From Jaenimonas drosophilae (Eukaryota; Euglenozoa; Kinetoplastea; Trypanosomatida; Trypanosomatidae), in the NCBI GenBank assembly GCA_030849065.1, contig JASAON010001401.1, positions 1-21,210 of the forward strand: a stretch of 21,210 bases of DNA. The letters run 5' to 3'. Below the pieces are notes generated by a model that searched no databases, was not told the DNA's origin, and saw nothing but the letters and a program-made list of their open reading frames with translations. Each line of letters opens with the position of its first letter. The first letter of the stretch is position 1. Below are positions 8,121 through 17,748 of the stretch, piece after piece. The position numbers were made by a program, and so were the translations under genes.

Positions 8121-10232
8121 ATGCATCGTACATTTGCTGCTAGTGCCATGTCTCTCCCCATGGTGGAGGATGAGATTGAGGCGATGGAGGAGCGCCGTCA
8201 CCACCACCACCGCGAGGCCGCCCACACCGCAGAGGAATCCGTTGACCCCCGACCCGTCCACCCGGACAGTCATCGGCTCTACCAGGCCTGTGACGGTAAG
8301 TTTGCCTGGACGCGTAACGTCCCCATCTTTGGGCGTGCCATTGAGTGTTATGGACCCAAGTTTGTCTCTACCCTTGATCTTACCGAGTTCATGAGCAAAG
8401 GCATGGCCAACTACCTGCTTCAAAACTCCTTCTTACCCATGTTCACCAGCCGCTTTGGCTGCACAGCCATGGAGTTCCAACGCTATAGGAATGTGTGTAT
8501 GATGGGCTGGTCCATCAAACCCTTCACGGCCTTGATCTCCGATGGCTTTGCCGTCTTTGGCTACACGAAGCGGTGGTACATGGTGGTGTCATGTATTATC
8601 TCTGCCGTGTGTTGCATCATCTTTGGTCTGCTTCCCGCCAAGCGTAGTAGCGGTGCCATTGGTGCTGCCGTTGCCTTCCTGGCCGGCTACGGTCAAGCCA
8701 ACTTGGACATTCTCTCTGAAGGTATGTACAGCCGCATGCTGCGCCGTTATCCTGCCGCTGGTCCATCCTTGGTGGCATCCCTCTGGTGGATGCTTAACAT
8801 GGCCGGCATCATCGCGAGCTGCATCGAAGGGCCACTCAGTGATGGTGGGCTTGAGGCGGTGGGCGCCTACATTGCCGCGGGCTGCATGTTGTGTTCGCTG
8901 CCCTTCTTTCTCTTCAACGGCTTTGGTGAACGCACCAACCGCGAGGAGCGTCTGGCTGACCGACAGGCCATCCGGCGCGAGGCTGCCTCACCCCACGACA
9001 ACGCCTCCTCCGATGACCACGAGGACGTGGACATGTGGGCCATCCAGAAGAAGAATGCAATGCTGGACGCCTCTCTTCGCAAGACGGGCAGCGCAGCGTG
9101 TTGCGCAGATGATGCTCCTTCCCGAGACTTGGTGGGCTTCTCCATGGAGCCCACCGCCCGGGATGAACTGGAGCTCCGCAGTCAACACTATCATGGGCTG
9201 GATGAGGACATGGGGCATGACGATGAAGAAGCACTGGACATTCCGTCCTTCTTGTTTGGGGCCATTGAGTTCAATCGGGACGTTCTTGTGAAGAACTTCC
9301 CCATCACCCTCTATGCAGTGTGCATGACGGTGGGTGTCATTGCCACCCTCATTGCCACTATCAATGGAAGTACCTGGCCCTTGTTGATTGTCTGCTGCAT
9401 TGTATCTGCTGTACTCTGTGTCATGTCCTTCTGGGCACTTCCCCTCGTTGCCGCCAAGGCCAATCTGTTTGCCTTCCTCAATCAGATGCTGTACGTGAAC
9501 ATCCAGGGACCGCTGCAGACCTTCTACACGGCCACCGAAGATCAGTACCCTCCAGGCCCGCACTTCTCCTTCTTCTTCTTCATCACGACCACCTCCATCA
9601 TTGCCTACGGTGCCATGATCGTCGCAACGGCCATGTTTCCCTACGTCTTTGCCAAGCGCAGCTACCGCTTGACATTTATCATCACCATCTTCGCTGAGAT
9701 TGTTGGCTCCATCTTTGATCTCATCATGGTGAAGCGCTGGAATGTGGATGTTGGTATCCCAGACCACTGGACTTACATTTGGGGTGATGCCGTCGTGTAC
9801 CAGATTGCGTACATGCTTGCCTGGATGCCCATGGTGGTGCTGCTATCTCAGTTGTGCCCCCGTGGCTCCGAGAGTATTGTGTACGCACTTTTGGCTGGCT
9901 TCTCCAACCTGGGTCAGACCATGGCAGCTGAGATTGGTACCTTGTTGATGGACTTTGCCTGGCCTGTCAACACCAATGAGATACCCTTTGACTTCAAGCA
10001 CCTCCCCATCCTTGTTATTGTCAGCCACCTCATCTTGCCGCTCCTGCTGCTGCCGGCAGTCTACCTCCTTATTCCTGCTGCCCGCATCTGCGATGAGCTG
10101 GACATGGACGGCAATGTGATTGGAGTAAAGGGCAACACCGAGCGCGGCAGCCGCTCAGCACCCGCTGCTGCCTCTGATAAGCCTCGGGACTCTCCAGCCG
10201 ACGACTCCTCCATTGACTCCAAGCGGGAGTAG
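8121..10232 (+). CDS. Folate/biopterin transporter (FBT/BT1 family), subgroup B, complete, 703 aa
   Basis: The longest copy. The N-terminus carries the subgroup B signature FAASAMSLP (5-13), then HHHHREAAHTAEE (27-39) and HPDS (47-50). The first helix half runs from about 80 to 267, with GWSIKP at 129-134, GYTKRW at 147-152, GQANLDILSEG at 191-201 and PLSDGG at 238-243. The central loop (271-392, about 120 residues) is the longest seen here: it has an extra MWAIQKKNAMLDASLRK segment and ends in acidic DEDMGHDDEEALDIP. FLFGAIEFNRD replaces the YCGG(A/L)I form found in the other copies whose loop is visible. Helices 7-12 follow, with GIPDHW and LCPRGSES, then RICDELDMDGNVI and a 50-residue S/A/D-rich tail. 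The start is supported by alignment with three other copies. Likely a folate or pterin carrier; substrate unknown. Confidence 0.94.
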   Translation: MHRTFAASAMSLPMVEDEIEAMEERRHHHHREAAHTAEESVDPRPVHPDSHRLYQACDGKFAWTRNVPIFGRAIECYGPKFVSTLDLTEFMSKGMANYLLQNSFLPMFTSRFGCTAMEFQRYRNVCMMGWSIKPFTALISDGFAVFGYTKRWYMVVSCIISAVCCIIFGLLPAKRSSGAIGAAVAFLAGYGQANLDILSEGMYSRMLRRYPAAGPSLVASLWWMLNMAGIIASCIEGPLSDGGLEAVGAYIAAGCMLCSLPFFLFNGFGERTNREERLADRQAIRREAASPHDNASSDDHEDVDMWAIQKKNAMLDASLRKTGSAACCADDAPSRDLVGFSMEPTARDELELRSQHYHGLDEDMGHDDEEALDIPSFLFGAIEFNRDVLVKNFPITLYAVCMTVGVIATLIATINGSTWPLLIVCCIVSAVLCVMSFWALPLVAAKANLFAFLNQMLYVNIQGPLQTFYTATEDQYPPGPHFSFFFFITTTSIIAYGAMIVATAMFPYVFAKRSYRLTFIITIFAEIVGSIFDLIMVKRWNVDVGIPDHWTYIWGDAVVYQIAYMLAWMPMVVLLSQLCPRGSESIVYALLAGFSNLGQTMAAEIGTLLMDFAWPVNTNEIPFDFKHLPILVIVSHLILPLLLLPAVYLLIPAARICDELDMDGNVIGVKGNTERGSRSAPAAASDKPRDSPADDSSIDSKRE

Positions 10233-11720
10233 TATGTGGGGATTAAGGGCGGCTGTGAAGGGTGTGGACTGTTCGCCGTGATGATACAACTAGTAGATGG
10301 ACCTGCAGACCGATGGATGACAATGAATTGAGGAGTGTGCTGTTGTGAGTTGGAATAAATGTGAAAATGGAAGAAGGCAGGTCTGCTGTCAAGGGAGAGT
10401 CAGCACGAAGAGTCACACAGCCTGGCTATCTCGCGCACAAAAAAATAAGGTTTTTTTTTTATGTTTTCTTGTGTTCATTGTGCGTGAAAAGTAAGAAAGG
10501 AAACGAAAGAAGTATTGGTGATGCAGCATCGGAGTGAAATGGAGTGGAGTCAGAAGGTGGCGTCCTACATCCGCTTCCTGCTCCTCTCCCTCCCGACCGC
10601 CGCACAGCGTTGCCACACAGGTGCGTGTGACGGCATTCTTCATGGTGCTGTGCTGCTTAAAGGGAAAAAAAATATCTTGAAAGAAAAAAGCTGAAGTTGG
10701 TAGAGGGCCGAGTACGGCTCTTGGAGATTTTATGTGAACATCGACGACTATCTTCTGTCACATGGAACTTCGCCAATGAAGACCAGCATCACCAGCAGAG
10801 GTCATCGTCATCCATCCGATGCCTGTAGAGGACCACCCTGAATACGTGAGCGCCTTATGCGCGTGGGCATTGATGTGTAGCTGCCTGAACATCCGAAAAA
10901 CATAGGAACAAGGGGGAGAGCATAACGGTTTGTGTGAACGACGGAATGGTTCTGGTACCACAGGCCATGTTAGCACCGCCATCTCCCTCTAATCCTCTTT
11001 CCGGACCGGTGAAGCCCCTGTCCCTCACTTCACAGCCGTAACGCTCCATCATTAAGTGAGAGAGAGAGTGGTTGTTGCATCCAGCGTGCTGGCACATGTC
11101 CTGCTTCTATCTACATATACAGGATTCAGCACAACCTTCCCACACCCATAGCCGTTTTATGCAGGGTTCAAGTAGGTGTGGGTGAGACTTCCGTGCATCT
11201 CTCTCTCGATATTTGCGGATACGTCGTTACAGCAACTACTCTCTCTTTTTGTTTGCGTTTTATATATTCTGTTTGTTATTGGTGTTGGTTCCTGTATCTT
11301 CTATGATTTACGGCTTGTTTCACGTCCGTCATTTTCTCTTTCTTTTCACGCTGTGTGGGGGGAGAGTTACAAGAGAAGCGGTCTGTGTAAAGTCGCGTGG
11401 TTGGTTGAAGATCATATCCGCCAGCGACAGCCCCATCAGCGCCTGAATGATGAACAGCGCGCCAATGGGAAATCTCACTGGGAAACTACATCTCCCCCCA
11501 TCTTCTCCACGCTTGCAGCCAGTGCGGGTTCGACTTAGTCCCCGCTCAGTCGCTGTCTTTACTTTGTTTGAGCTTCAATGTTTTTTTTGTTTTTTTTACT
11601 AGGTTCTCCCTCTCTCTTCGTTGTTACAATCAATCACTCTGACGCCGCCACACCTAACTGCATTCCCTTCGAGCCATTTGATCAAAGGTTGGCTGAAAGT
11701 TGGGACCCCCGCTGAGGGTG

Positions 11721-11751
11721 TGCTGCTGTTGCTGTTGTTGTTGTTGTTGTG
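11721..11751 (+). repeat. TTG/CTG trinucleotide microsatellite
   Basis: TGCTGCTGTTGCTG is followed by five or so uninterrupted TTG units. It lies in non-coding spacer and is probably a simple slippage tract. A similar GTT/GCT run lies at 15674-15694. Confidence 0.9.
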
Positions 11752-12068
11752 AATATATACCCTCCACCCACGCATGTTTCACCCTCTTTACTTTTGTTAT
11801 GTGCCCTGTTGTTAGGTTTCTTCATTTGCTGAAATGTTGTTGTGTGGTTGTTGTACGTCTCCATCCATGATGGTTCCCTTTACTTGCTCATCACACACGA
11901 AGCATGCCCAACTATCCATATACGAGTGTGTACCATTGTGAACGCACTCCCTTTGGAGGGCTGCTTCACATAAACAGAGGGGTCACACGTGATCTGTATA
12001 GGTTGCCTGGGTAGTCCTGTTTCTCTCCACTTCTTCCTACACTGCAGGAGGAATCCGCGGCGAGTGAG

Positions 12069-12085
12069 CAAACAAACAAACAAAA
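12069..12085 (+). repeat. Short AAAC tetranucleotide repeat
   Basis: About four AAAC units in spacer, 300 bases before the next gene. No function is suggested. Confidence 0.8.
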
Positions 12086-12283
12086 ACGATTTAAAGAGGA
12101 AACTTGCAACGTATATAAGTGCAGTGGGGGGCCGGCACTGAATACATGAAAACACAAACACTCTCCACTATCATTACCTCCTTATTTGTATTCTGCATTG
12201 AATCTCCCTTTCACTCATCATTTCCACCCCATCTACCTTACAACCCCACCATATAAACTCATTTGTGTAGTTGCCTTTCCATA

Positions 12284-12302
12284 GACTCCCTTACTCCTTC
12301 AG
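12284..12302 (+). promoter_or_regulatory. Candidate polypyrimidine tract and spliced-leader acceptor for the 12379 gene
   Basis: ACTCCCTTACTCCTTCAG ends in the AG at 12301-12302, giving a 76-base leader with no ATG before 12379. The later AG at 12373-12374 would leave only four bases of leader and is unlikely. Confidence 0.5.
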
Positions 12303-12378
12303 TCACTCTTTCCCCTGAACCCAACCCAATTTTCCTTGGCTCCCATTGTCTACACGACGTTAACTGGTTGACAGCATC

Positions 12379-14445
12379 ATGCACCAGACATTCGCCGCCA
12401 GTGCCATGTCCCTCCCCATTGTGGAGGAGGACTACCAGGAGGACTACCATCAGAGACGCGACCGCCAGACTCATCACCATCGTGAAGCTGCTCACACCGC
12501 CAACGAATCCATCGATCCACGTCCCGTCCATCCAGATAGCCGCCGCATGTACGCCGCCTGCGGTGGTAAGTTTGCCTGGACACGCTACGTCCCCATCTTT
12601 GGTCCTGCCGTGGAGTGTTACGGACCCAAGTTTGTATTCACTCTGGACTTCACCGAGTTCATGAGTAAGGGCATGAGTAACTACCTTATGCAGAACTCCT
12701 TCTTGCCCATGTTCACGCGTCGCTTTGGCTGCACTGCCATGGAGTACCAACGCTACAACAACGTGTGTATGATGGGCTGGTCAGTCAAGCCCTTCACCGC
12801 CCTCATCTCCGACACCTTTGCCTTCTTTGGCTACACCAAGCGGTGGTACTTGGTCGTCTCTGCCATCCTGGCCGCTGTCTGCAACGTCATCTTTGGTACC
12901 TTGCCTGCCAAGCGTAGCAGTGGATCCACAGCTGCCGCCCTCGCCTTCCTTGGAGGTTATGGGCAAGCCAACTTGGATATCCTGTCCGAAGGCTTGTACA
13001 GCCGCCTCATGCGCCGCTTCCCTGGTGCCGGCCCTGCGCTGGTATCCTCCCTCTGGTGGATGCTGAGTTTGGCTGGCATCATTGCCGCCGTCATTGTTGG
13101 ACCCCTCTCCGACGGTGGCATGGAGGCCGTTGGTGCCTACATTGCCGGTGGCTGTATGCTTGTGGTTATCCCCATCTTTGCCGTGAACCTCTTTGGTGAG
13201 GAGCCCAATCAGGTTGAACGCCGTGCTGACCGGCATGCCATTCGCCTGCAGGTCAAGGCCGAGCGAGAGGAGGCCGAGGCCGATGACCTCATTGATTCCG
13301 TCCTTCCCCGCAAGACTATTGAGATTCCAGACTCGGTGGAGGCCGCCGTGGCCGACCGCTCCGATGTGGTGGGCTACTCCAATGAGGTCGGCGACCCTTA
13401 TGACATCGCCCACCATGGCGAGGAAGACAGCGACGATGAGGTGGACATCCCCATCTACTGCGGTGGTGCCATTGAGTTCAACCGTGAAGTAGTCATGCGC
13501 AACAAGCCACTCGCCATCTATGCCGCCACCATGACGGTGGGTGTCATTGCCACCGTCATTGTGACCATCAACGGTAGCACATGGCCCCTGTTCGCTGTCT
13601 GTTTGAGTGTGTCCCTTGTGCTCTGCGTGATGGGCTTCTGGGCACTTCCCTTCGTTGCCGCCAAGGCCAATCTGTTTGCCTTCCTCAATCAAGCTCTCTA
13701 CGTCAACATCGCTGGTCCCCTGCAGACCTTCTACACGGCCGAGGAGCATCAGTACCCTCCAGGTCCTCACTTCTCCATGTTCTTCTACATCACCACGACG
13801 GCTATCATTGGCTATGTGGCTATGATCATTGGCGCCACCCTCTTTCCCTACATCTTCGCCAAGCGCAGCTACCGCTTGACATTCATCATCACCATCTTTG
13901 CTGAGATCGTGGGCTCCATCTTTGATCTGATCCTGGTGAAGCGCTGGAATGTGGATGTTGGTATCCCAGATCACTGGGTGTACATTTGGGGTGATGCGGT
14001 TGTGTACCAAATTGCGTACATGCTTGCCTGGATGCCCATGGTGGTGCTGCTGTCTCAGCTGTGCCCTCGTGGCTCCGAGAGTATTGTGTACGCACTCCTG
14101 GCTGGCTTCTCCAACTTTGGTCAGCGTATGGCCGGTGAGATTGGTACCCTTCTCATGGACTTCGTGTGGCCCGTGAACACCAACGACATTCCCTTCGACT
14201 TCTCCAACCTCCCCATTCTTGTCATTGTATGCCACCTCTGCATCCCGCTCCTGCTGCTGCCACTGGTGGTGATCCTCATCCCTGGTGCCCGCATCTGTGA
14301 TGAGCTTGACGTGGATGGCAATGTGATTGGTGAGAAGGGCAACACCGAGCGTGTTGTGGGCCAACGAAAGGCACCCGTCACTGCTGCTGCGGACTCTGAT
14401 GAGGGAAGCATGCCCCTGGCCGATGATGCTGCCGTGAGTCAATAA
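12379..14445 (+). CDS. Folate/biopterin transporter (FBT/BT1 family), subgroup B, complete, 688 aa
   Basis: N-terminus MHQTFAASAMSLPIVEED, then an acidic/basic stretch, HHHREAAHTA (32-41) and HPDS (51-54). Helices 1-6 run from about 84 to 272, with GWSVKP at 133-138, GYTKRW at 151-156, GQANLDILSEG at 195-205 and PLSDGG at 242-247. The central loop (about 272-377) begins EEPNQVERRADR, a form shared only with the 17749 gene, and ends in EEDSDDEVDIPIYCGGAIEF. Helices 7-12 carry GIPDHW and LCPRGSES; the tail begins RICDELDVDGNVIGEKGNTER. Long stretches are identical at the DNA level to the 17749 gene. TAA ends the gene and an AATAAA-like sequence follows at about 14467, though kinetoplastids do not depend on that signal. 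Likely a folate or pterin permease; substrate unknown. Confidence 0.94.
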   Translation: MHQTFAASAMSLPIVEEDYQEDYHQRRDRQTHHHREAAHTANESIDPRPVHPDSRRMYAACGGKFAWTRYVPIFGPAVECYGPKFVFTLDFTEFMSKGMSNYLMQNSFLPMFTRRFGCTAMEYQRYNNVCMMGWSVKPFTALISDTFAFFGYTKRWYLVVSAILAAVCNVIFGTLPAKRSSGSTAAALAFLGGYGQANLDILSEGLYSRLMRRFPGAGPALVSSLWWMLSLAGIIAAVIVGPLSDGGMEAVGAYIAGGCMLVVIPIFAVNLFGEEPNQVERRADRHAIRLQVKAEREEAEADDLIDSVLPRKTIEIPDSVEAAVADRSDVVGYSNEVGDPYDIAHHGEEDSDDEVDIPIYCGGAIEFNREVVMRNKPLAIYAATMTVGVIATVIVTINGSTWPLFAVCLSVSLVLCVMGFWALPFVAAKANLFAFLNQALYVNIAGPLQTFYTAEEHQYPPGPHFSMFFYITTTAIIGYVAMIIGATLFPYIFAKRSYRLTFIITIFAEIVGSIFDLILVKRWNVDVGIPDHWVYIWGDAVVYQIAYMLAWMPMVVLLSQLCPRGSESIVYALLAGFSNFGQRMAGEIGTLLMDFVWPVNTNDIPFDFSNLPILVIVCHLCIPLLLLPLVVILIPGARICDELDVDGNVIGEKGNTERVVGQRKAPVTAAADSDEGSMPLADDAAVSQ
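13919..14003 (+). repeat. 85-bp block identical to 19220-19304 in the 17749 gene
   Basis: The block encodes FDLILVKRWNVDVGIPDHW and the following residues, up to the codon before the Y/F difference (VVYQ here, VVFQ in the partner). About 28 codons are identical including all third positions, although flanking codons differ at synonymous sites. This mosaic pattern points to gene conversion or very strong local constraint. Confidence 0.85.
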
Positions 14446-15673
14446 ACAGCGTTGCCCCTTTTCCACAATAAAGAATGATCGAACCCAACCATGGAATTAG
14501 AATGGGGTAGTGACGTCGGTAGGACGGAAAGCAGGTTCCGTGTCAACATTGCCACGCGACGTTTGAGGTGGTCAGGGTGTTGGTTGCCGGAACAGCCACA
14601 GCAGACCCCCTCTTTTCCCGTCTTCGCTCTACCTGAGAGAGGCTCGTTCTCTGTGTGTCCCACCTTTTTCCCCCACACCCACTGTCCTCCTCGTCGCACC
14701 AACAACAGTGCGCGCGTTTGGTGGGCTCAATGGGGATGGCGGCACACGAGAGGCGGCGTGCTTCTGTTCATCGGTGCTGGACCCCTATCCCCCAGTCTTC
14801 CTCCCTCCCCCTCCCTATATCCTTGTTGGTTTACTGTATTCTTCCTGTTCCCTAAGTCTTTTGTGTTGTTGTGATGATTTTTTCTGGTGTGACGTGTTGC
14901 AGTGACGGTGTAATACCTTCACTCACGTGCCCCGCCTCATCTCTTTCTCTCCCCCACCCCAGTCACCCCCCCCCCTCCACTTTCACCCTCACTTCGAACC
15001 CCCAACAGCTGCTGTGGCCGATTGACTTCTTGGTCATTGCATCGTCTTCGTGTGTGTGTTTAGGTCAATTTGGTGTGTCGTGTACACAAACTGCAGCAGT
15101 CGAGTGATAGTGGTGGTGAACGTACAAAAGCAACACAAATGGGTAGTGAGAATTTCTTCAGAGCTGCACTCAAGCGGGAAGAGTTTCTTTTTTTACTTTG
15201 ATTGATCTGGGAGATGAACTCCAGAGTGTAGCTCCACTCGATGATGCCCATCTTCTCTCACATACATGCGTGCGTACGCTTCCTCTCTCCCTCCCCGCTC
15301 CAAGATTGCTTTCCCTGATGGACCTCATGGACGTGTTCCGCCATGGGGTGGGCCTAAAACGGGTGCGGTGTGTGGAAATACGCGGCGGCGAGGTGTGTGT
15401 GGCCTTCCCACAAACCCCCCATCGTGCTCACTGCATAAGGGGGGGTTGCAGATGCGAACACATGAACGCCGTCGTGAGGGAAGAATGGTACATGGAGTAA
15501 CTACTCTCAGGCTTCCGTGCCAGTGCTGTCATTGCCTCCCATTTCTCATTCCACACTTGTGGTGCGATGGGTACGAGACTTCAGCACTACAACCACGTAA
15601 CAAACAACTGGCATCATGGCATGTTCCACTTCAGAGCACACCTCGTACTCTCTAGATAACGCGATCTCCATGA

Positions 15674-15694
15674 TGCTGTTGTTGTTGCTGTTGT
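15674..15694 (+). repeat. GTT/GCT trinucleotide microsatellite
   Basis: An imperfect GTT run interrupted by GCT, in spacer. It resembles the tract at 11721-11751 but the flanks are unrelated. Confidence 0.85.
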
Positions 15695-16819
15695 TTGATG
15701 TTGATCCATGTGTTTTGTTTTGATATCTTTGTTTTTTTTTCATGATCGGCTTGGATTTTTTTGTGAACGCGTCTTTCGCTGATGGATCCTGACAACTTCA
15801 CGAACGTTCTGGAGCAGAAAGTGTGCACGCGCTAGGTAGGGGCATGGCATTGGGATGGACAACGAGGGTGTTCTTCCCACGTGTGCACGTGAGGGATACT
15901 GTTTTTGCCCATTGGTTCGCATCTCTTAATAGATGCTGCACGATGCACACCTTTCCGCAACCTCCCGTTCAGCTCAACGACAACTCTTTTCATTTCTTTC
16001 TTTATTTGGTTCCTTCTTTCCTCCCACCCCACCCTCCTCCTCCAACAACTGTTGTATATGTGTGGATTGGTTTCTTTTTTATGGAAAGGACGGGCGGGCC
16101 GATGATTTGATCTCTGTTCTTTGTGCCTTCGCTGCTTTCCTTCCCCCAATCTTCAGTGAATCGGGAGTATGGTGGGGGACCTCTCTCTCGTCCTCCTCTC
16201 TCTCCCCCCCCCAACACACCTCATCCCCCTCACCACCGCCAATCGGATCTCTTTATATATGCAGAGGGGGGGGAATTTGGTGGCGGCATCATTCAAGACG
16301 ACAACAACCCCGGTCATGTGAAATTGGCCGCTGACTAGAGAGGACACAGGACACATTTATGCTTGACTCGGTGCGGATGTGATAGCAATTCGGATTTTGT
16401 TTTTGTATGTTCCTGTGGCGTTATGCATGGATGATGAGGGGGATACAAGCAACCATCATGTATAGCTTGTGCCAACTGTTTGTTGTAGCCGGTTACTCTT
16501 TTTTTTCTTTGTTTTTGAGTATGCAGATTCCGCACACGCGCGGTCCGGGTATGACAACCGACAGAAAGAAGAAGTTGACGAAAAAATTATATAGATGGCA
16601 TACACATCACGGCAGGTACTAACATATCAAACAGCAAGCAAGCAAAATGAACGCAGACAAGACGAATGAAGTGCATACCCCCCTTTCTTTTCCTTGTAAC
16701 CCCGCAAGACACTCTTCTTAGGTGCAGTGTCTGCTGCACTCATTCTTTTCGAGCAGCTCACTTTTCTTTCTGCGTACACAAATAGAGCGTACACAAGGAA
16801 TCGTACGGGCACCAGGTGC

Positions 16820-16836
16820 GTGTGTGTGTGTGTGTG
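16820..16836 (+). repeat. (GT)8 dinucleotide microsatellite
   Basis: Seventeen bases of alternating G and T in spacer. Copy number probably varies between alleles or strains. Confidence 0.9.
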
Positions 16837-17642
16837 AATGTGCCCATTGTGGTAATGTTTTTTGTTTTCTTTTGTGGATAGGACTTCTGTGTCGCTTCCT
16901 GCCGATCTTATCCGAGGTAGGCCTCTTGTGAGCATACACATACCCGCCTCCCCTATCCCTGCTCCAGATCCATCACTCTCAGTGGATGGATCGGTATTGA
17001 TGCTTTTTCACCGCACACACACTCACTCACCGCGTTGTTTTCTGACAACCTGGGATGGAAAAAGACGGAGAAGGTGTGGTTCCGCCATCACCCTTCTCTG
17101 GCACCACACACGTGTGTTTTCCCGTTCCCATTCCACCACCCCCGTCCTACCTCATTCTGTCGTTCTTTCTTGGCTCCTTCCCCCACGGTACTCCTCCTCT
17201 CTCCATTACTACCTGTGGCGCACATGTGAGATACATGCTGTCGTTCTTGTTTTCATTGTTCGTTATGATTGCTGGGATCTTGCGTCTCACCATGGAAAAC
17301 TTTGTTGTTCTATGGCCCTGAACGTAAGTTAGCCATTATCATGTGGCCACCCACAAGCGTCAAGAAGGGGGTTCCATCCTACGTGGTTATGGCACCGATA
17401 CAAACCTCTCTCACGCCGCCTTTCGCACTTTTTTTTTCTTTTTGTTCTTGGCGGCGCCATCGTCATCCCACACCACCTACACAAGCTTTTCTAACAGAGG
17501 GGGGTGCCGTCCATCCACGTTCTTCTCAACCCTTCCACCCCAGACTGCATACGTAGCATTTCTTGATCACTCTCTACTAGTCTCAACGGGAGTATCTACA
17601 GCAGACTCCGAGATGCACGCTCACGCCTCCTCCACAGTTCAG

Positions 17643-17693
17643 CTTCTTTCCTATCTCTCTCTCTCTCTTCCTTTCTTGATGACTGTTGTGCAG
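17643..17693 (+). promoter_or_regulatory. Candidate polypyrimidine tract and spliced-leader acceptor for the 17749 gene
   Basis: A strong tract (CTTCTTTCCTATCTCTC and on to 17677) is followed by the AG at 17692-17693. The leader would be 55 bases, made largely of the (CA)14 repeat, with no ATG before 17749. The AG directly after the repeat (17739-17740) is an alternative but would leave only eight bases. Confidence 0.6.
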
Positions 17694-17711
17694 CTTTGAC
17701 AGAGTCATAAC

Positions 17712-17739
17712 CACACACACACACACACACACACACACA
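17712..17739 (+). repeat. (CA)14 microsatellite in the predicted 5' UTR
   Basis: Fourteen perfect CA units end nine bases before the start codon at 17749. If the acceptor at 17692-17693 is used, the repeat makes up half of the 5' UTR. Length changes would not affect the reading frame but could affect leader length or splice-site choice. Confidence 0.95.
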
Positions 17740-17748
17740 GATTGGCCC

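Larger units (their letters stand above)
10233..12378. other. 2.1 kb spacer, no gene recognised
   Basis: The spacer contains a T10 run near 10450, a GA repeat near 11060, a TTG/CTG repeat (11721-11751) and an AAAC repeat (12069-12085). A short patch at about 11408-11470 has a composition unlike its surroundings (see findings). A GGTTCGA at about 11525 is not part of a tRNA: no matching acceptor or D-arm is present. No open frame resembles a known protein. Confidence 0.7.
14446..17748. other. 3.3 kb gene-free spacer, the longest in the window
   Basis: The spacer is about 2.5 times longer than most others in this array. It is rich in C and T runs (C10 at 14966-14975, CT-rich 16180-16225, G8 at 16266-16273), with a GTT/GCT repeat (15674-15694), a (GT)8 tract (16820-16836) and, just before the next gene, a (CA)14 tract. 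Many short open frames exist, the longest about 130-155 codons, but their translations are low-complexity or show no family resemblance. I see no transporter remnant by eye. Confidence 0.7.

Noticed and set aside
11500..11560. Possible tRNA, because of GGTTCGA near 11525
   Set aside because: No A-box, acceptor stem or anticodon arm can be placed around it.
12781..14466. A 561-codon open frame on the minus strand across the 12379 gene, with similar ones opposite the 8121 and 17749 genes
   Set aside because: It lies fully antisense to a conserved gene, opens at a GTG and not an ATG, and its H/N/G-rich translation resembles no protein. Codon bias of the sense gene explains it.
17686..17748. 21-codon upstream extension of the 17749 gene
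   Set aside because: It begins at TTG, runs through the CA repeat and overlaps the predicted splice acceptor; alignment with the other copies supports 17749.
14446..17748. Short open frames of 60-155 codons in the long spacer
   Set aside because: They are overlapping in several frames, rich in S, P, H and L from CT-rich DNA, and show no recognisable domain or family resemblance.
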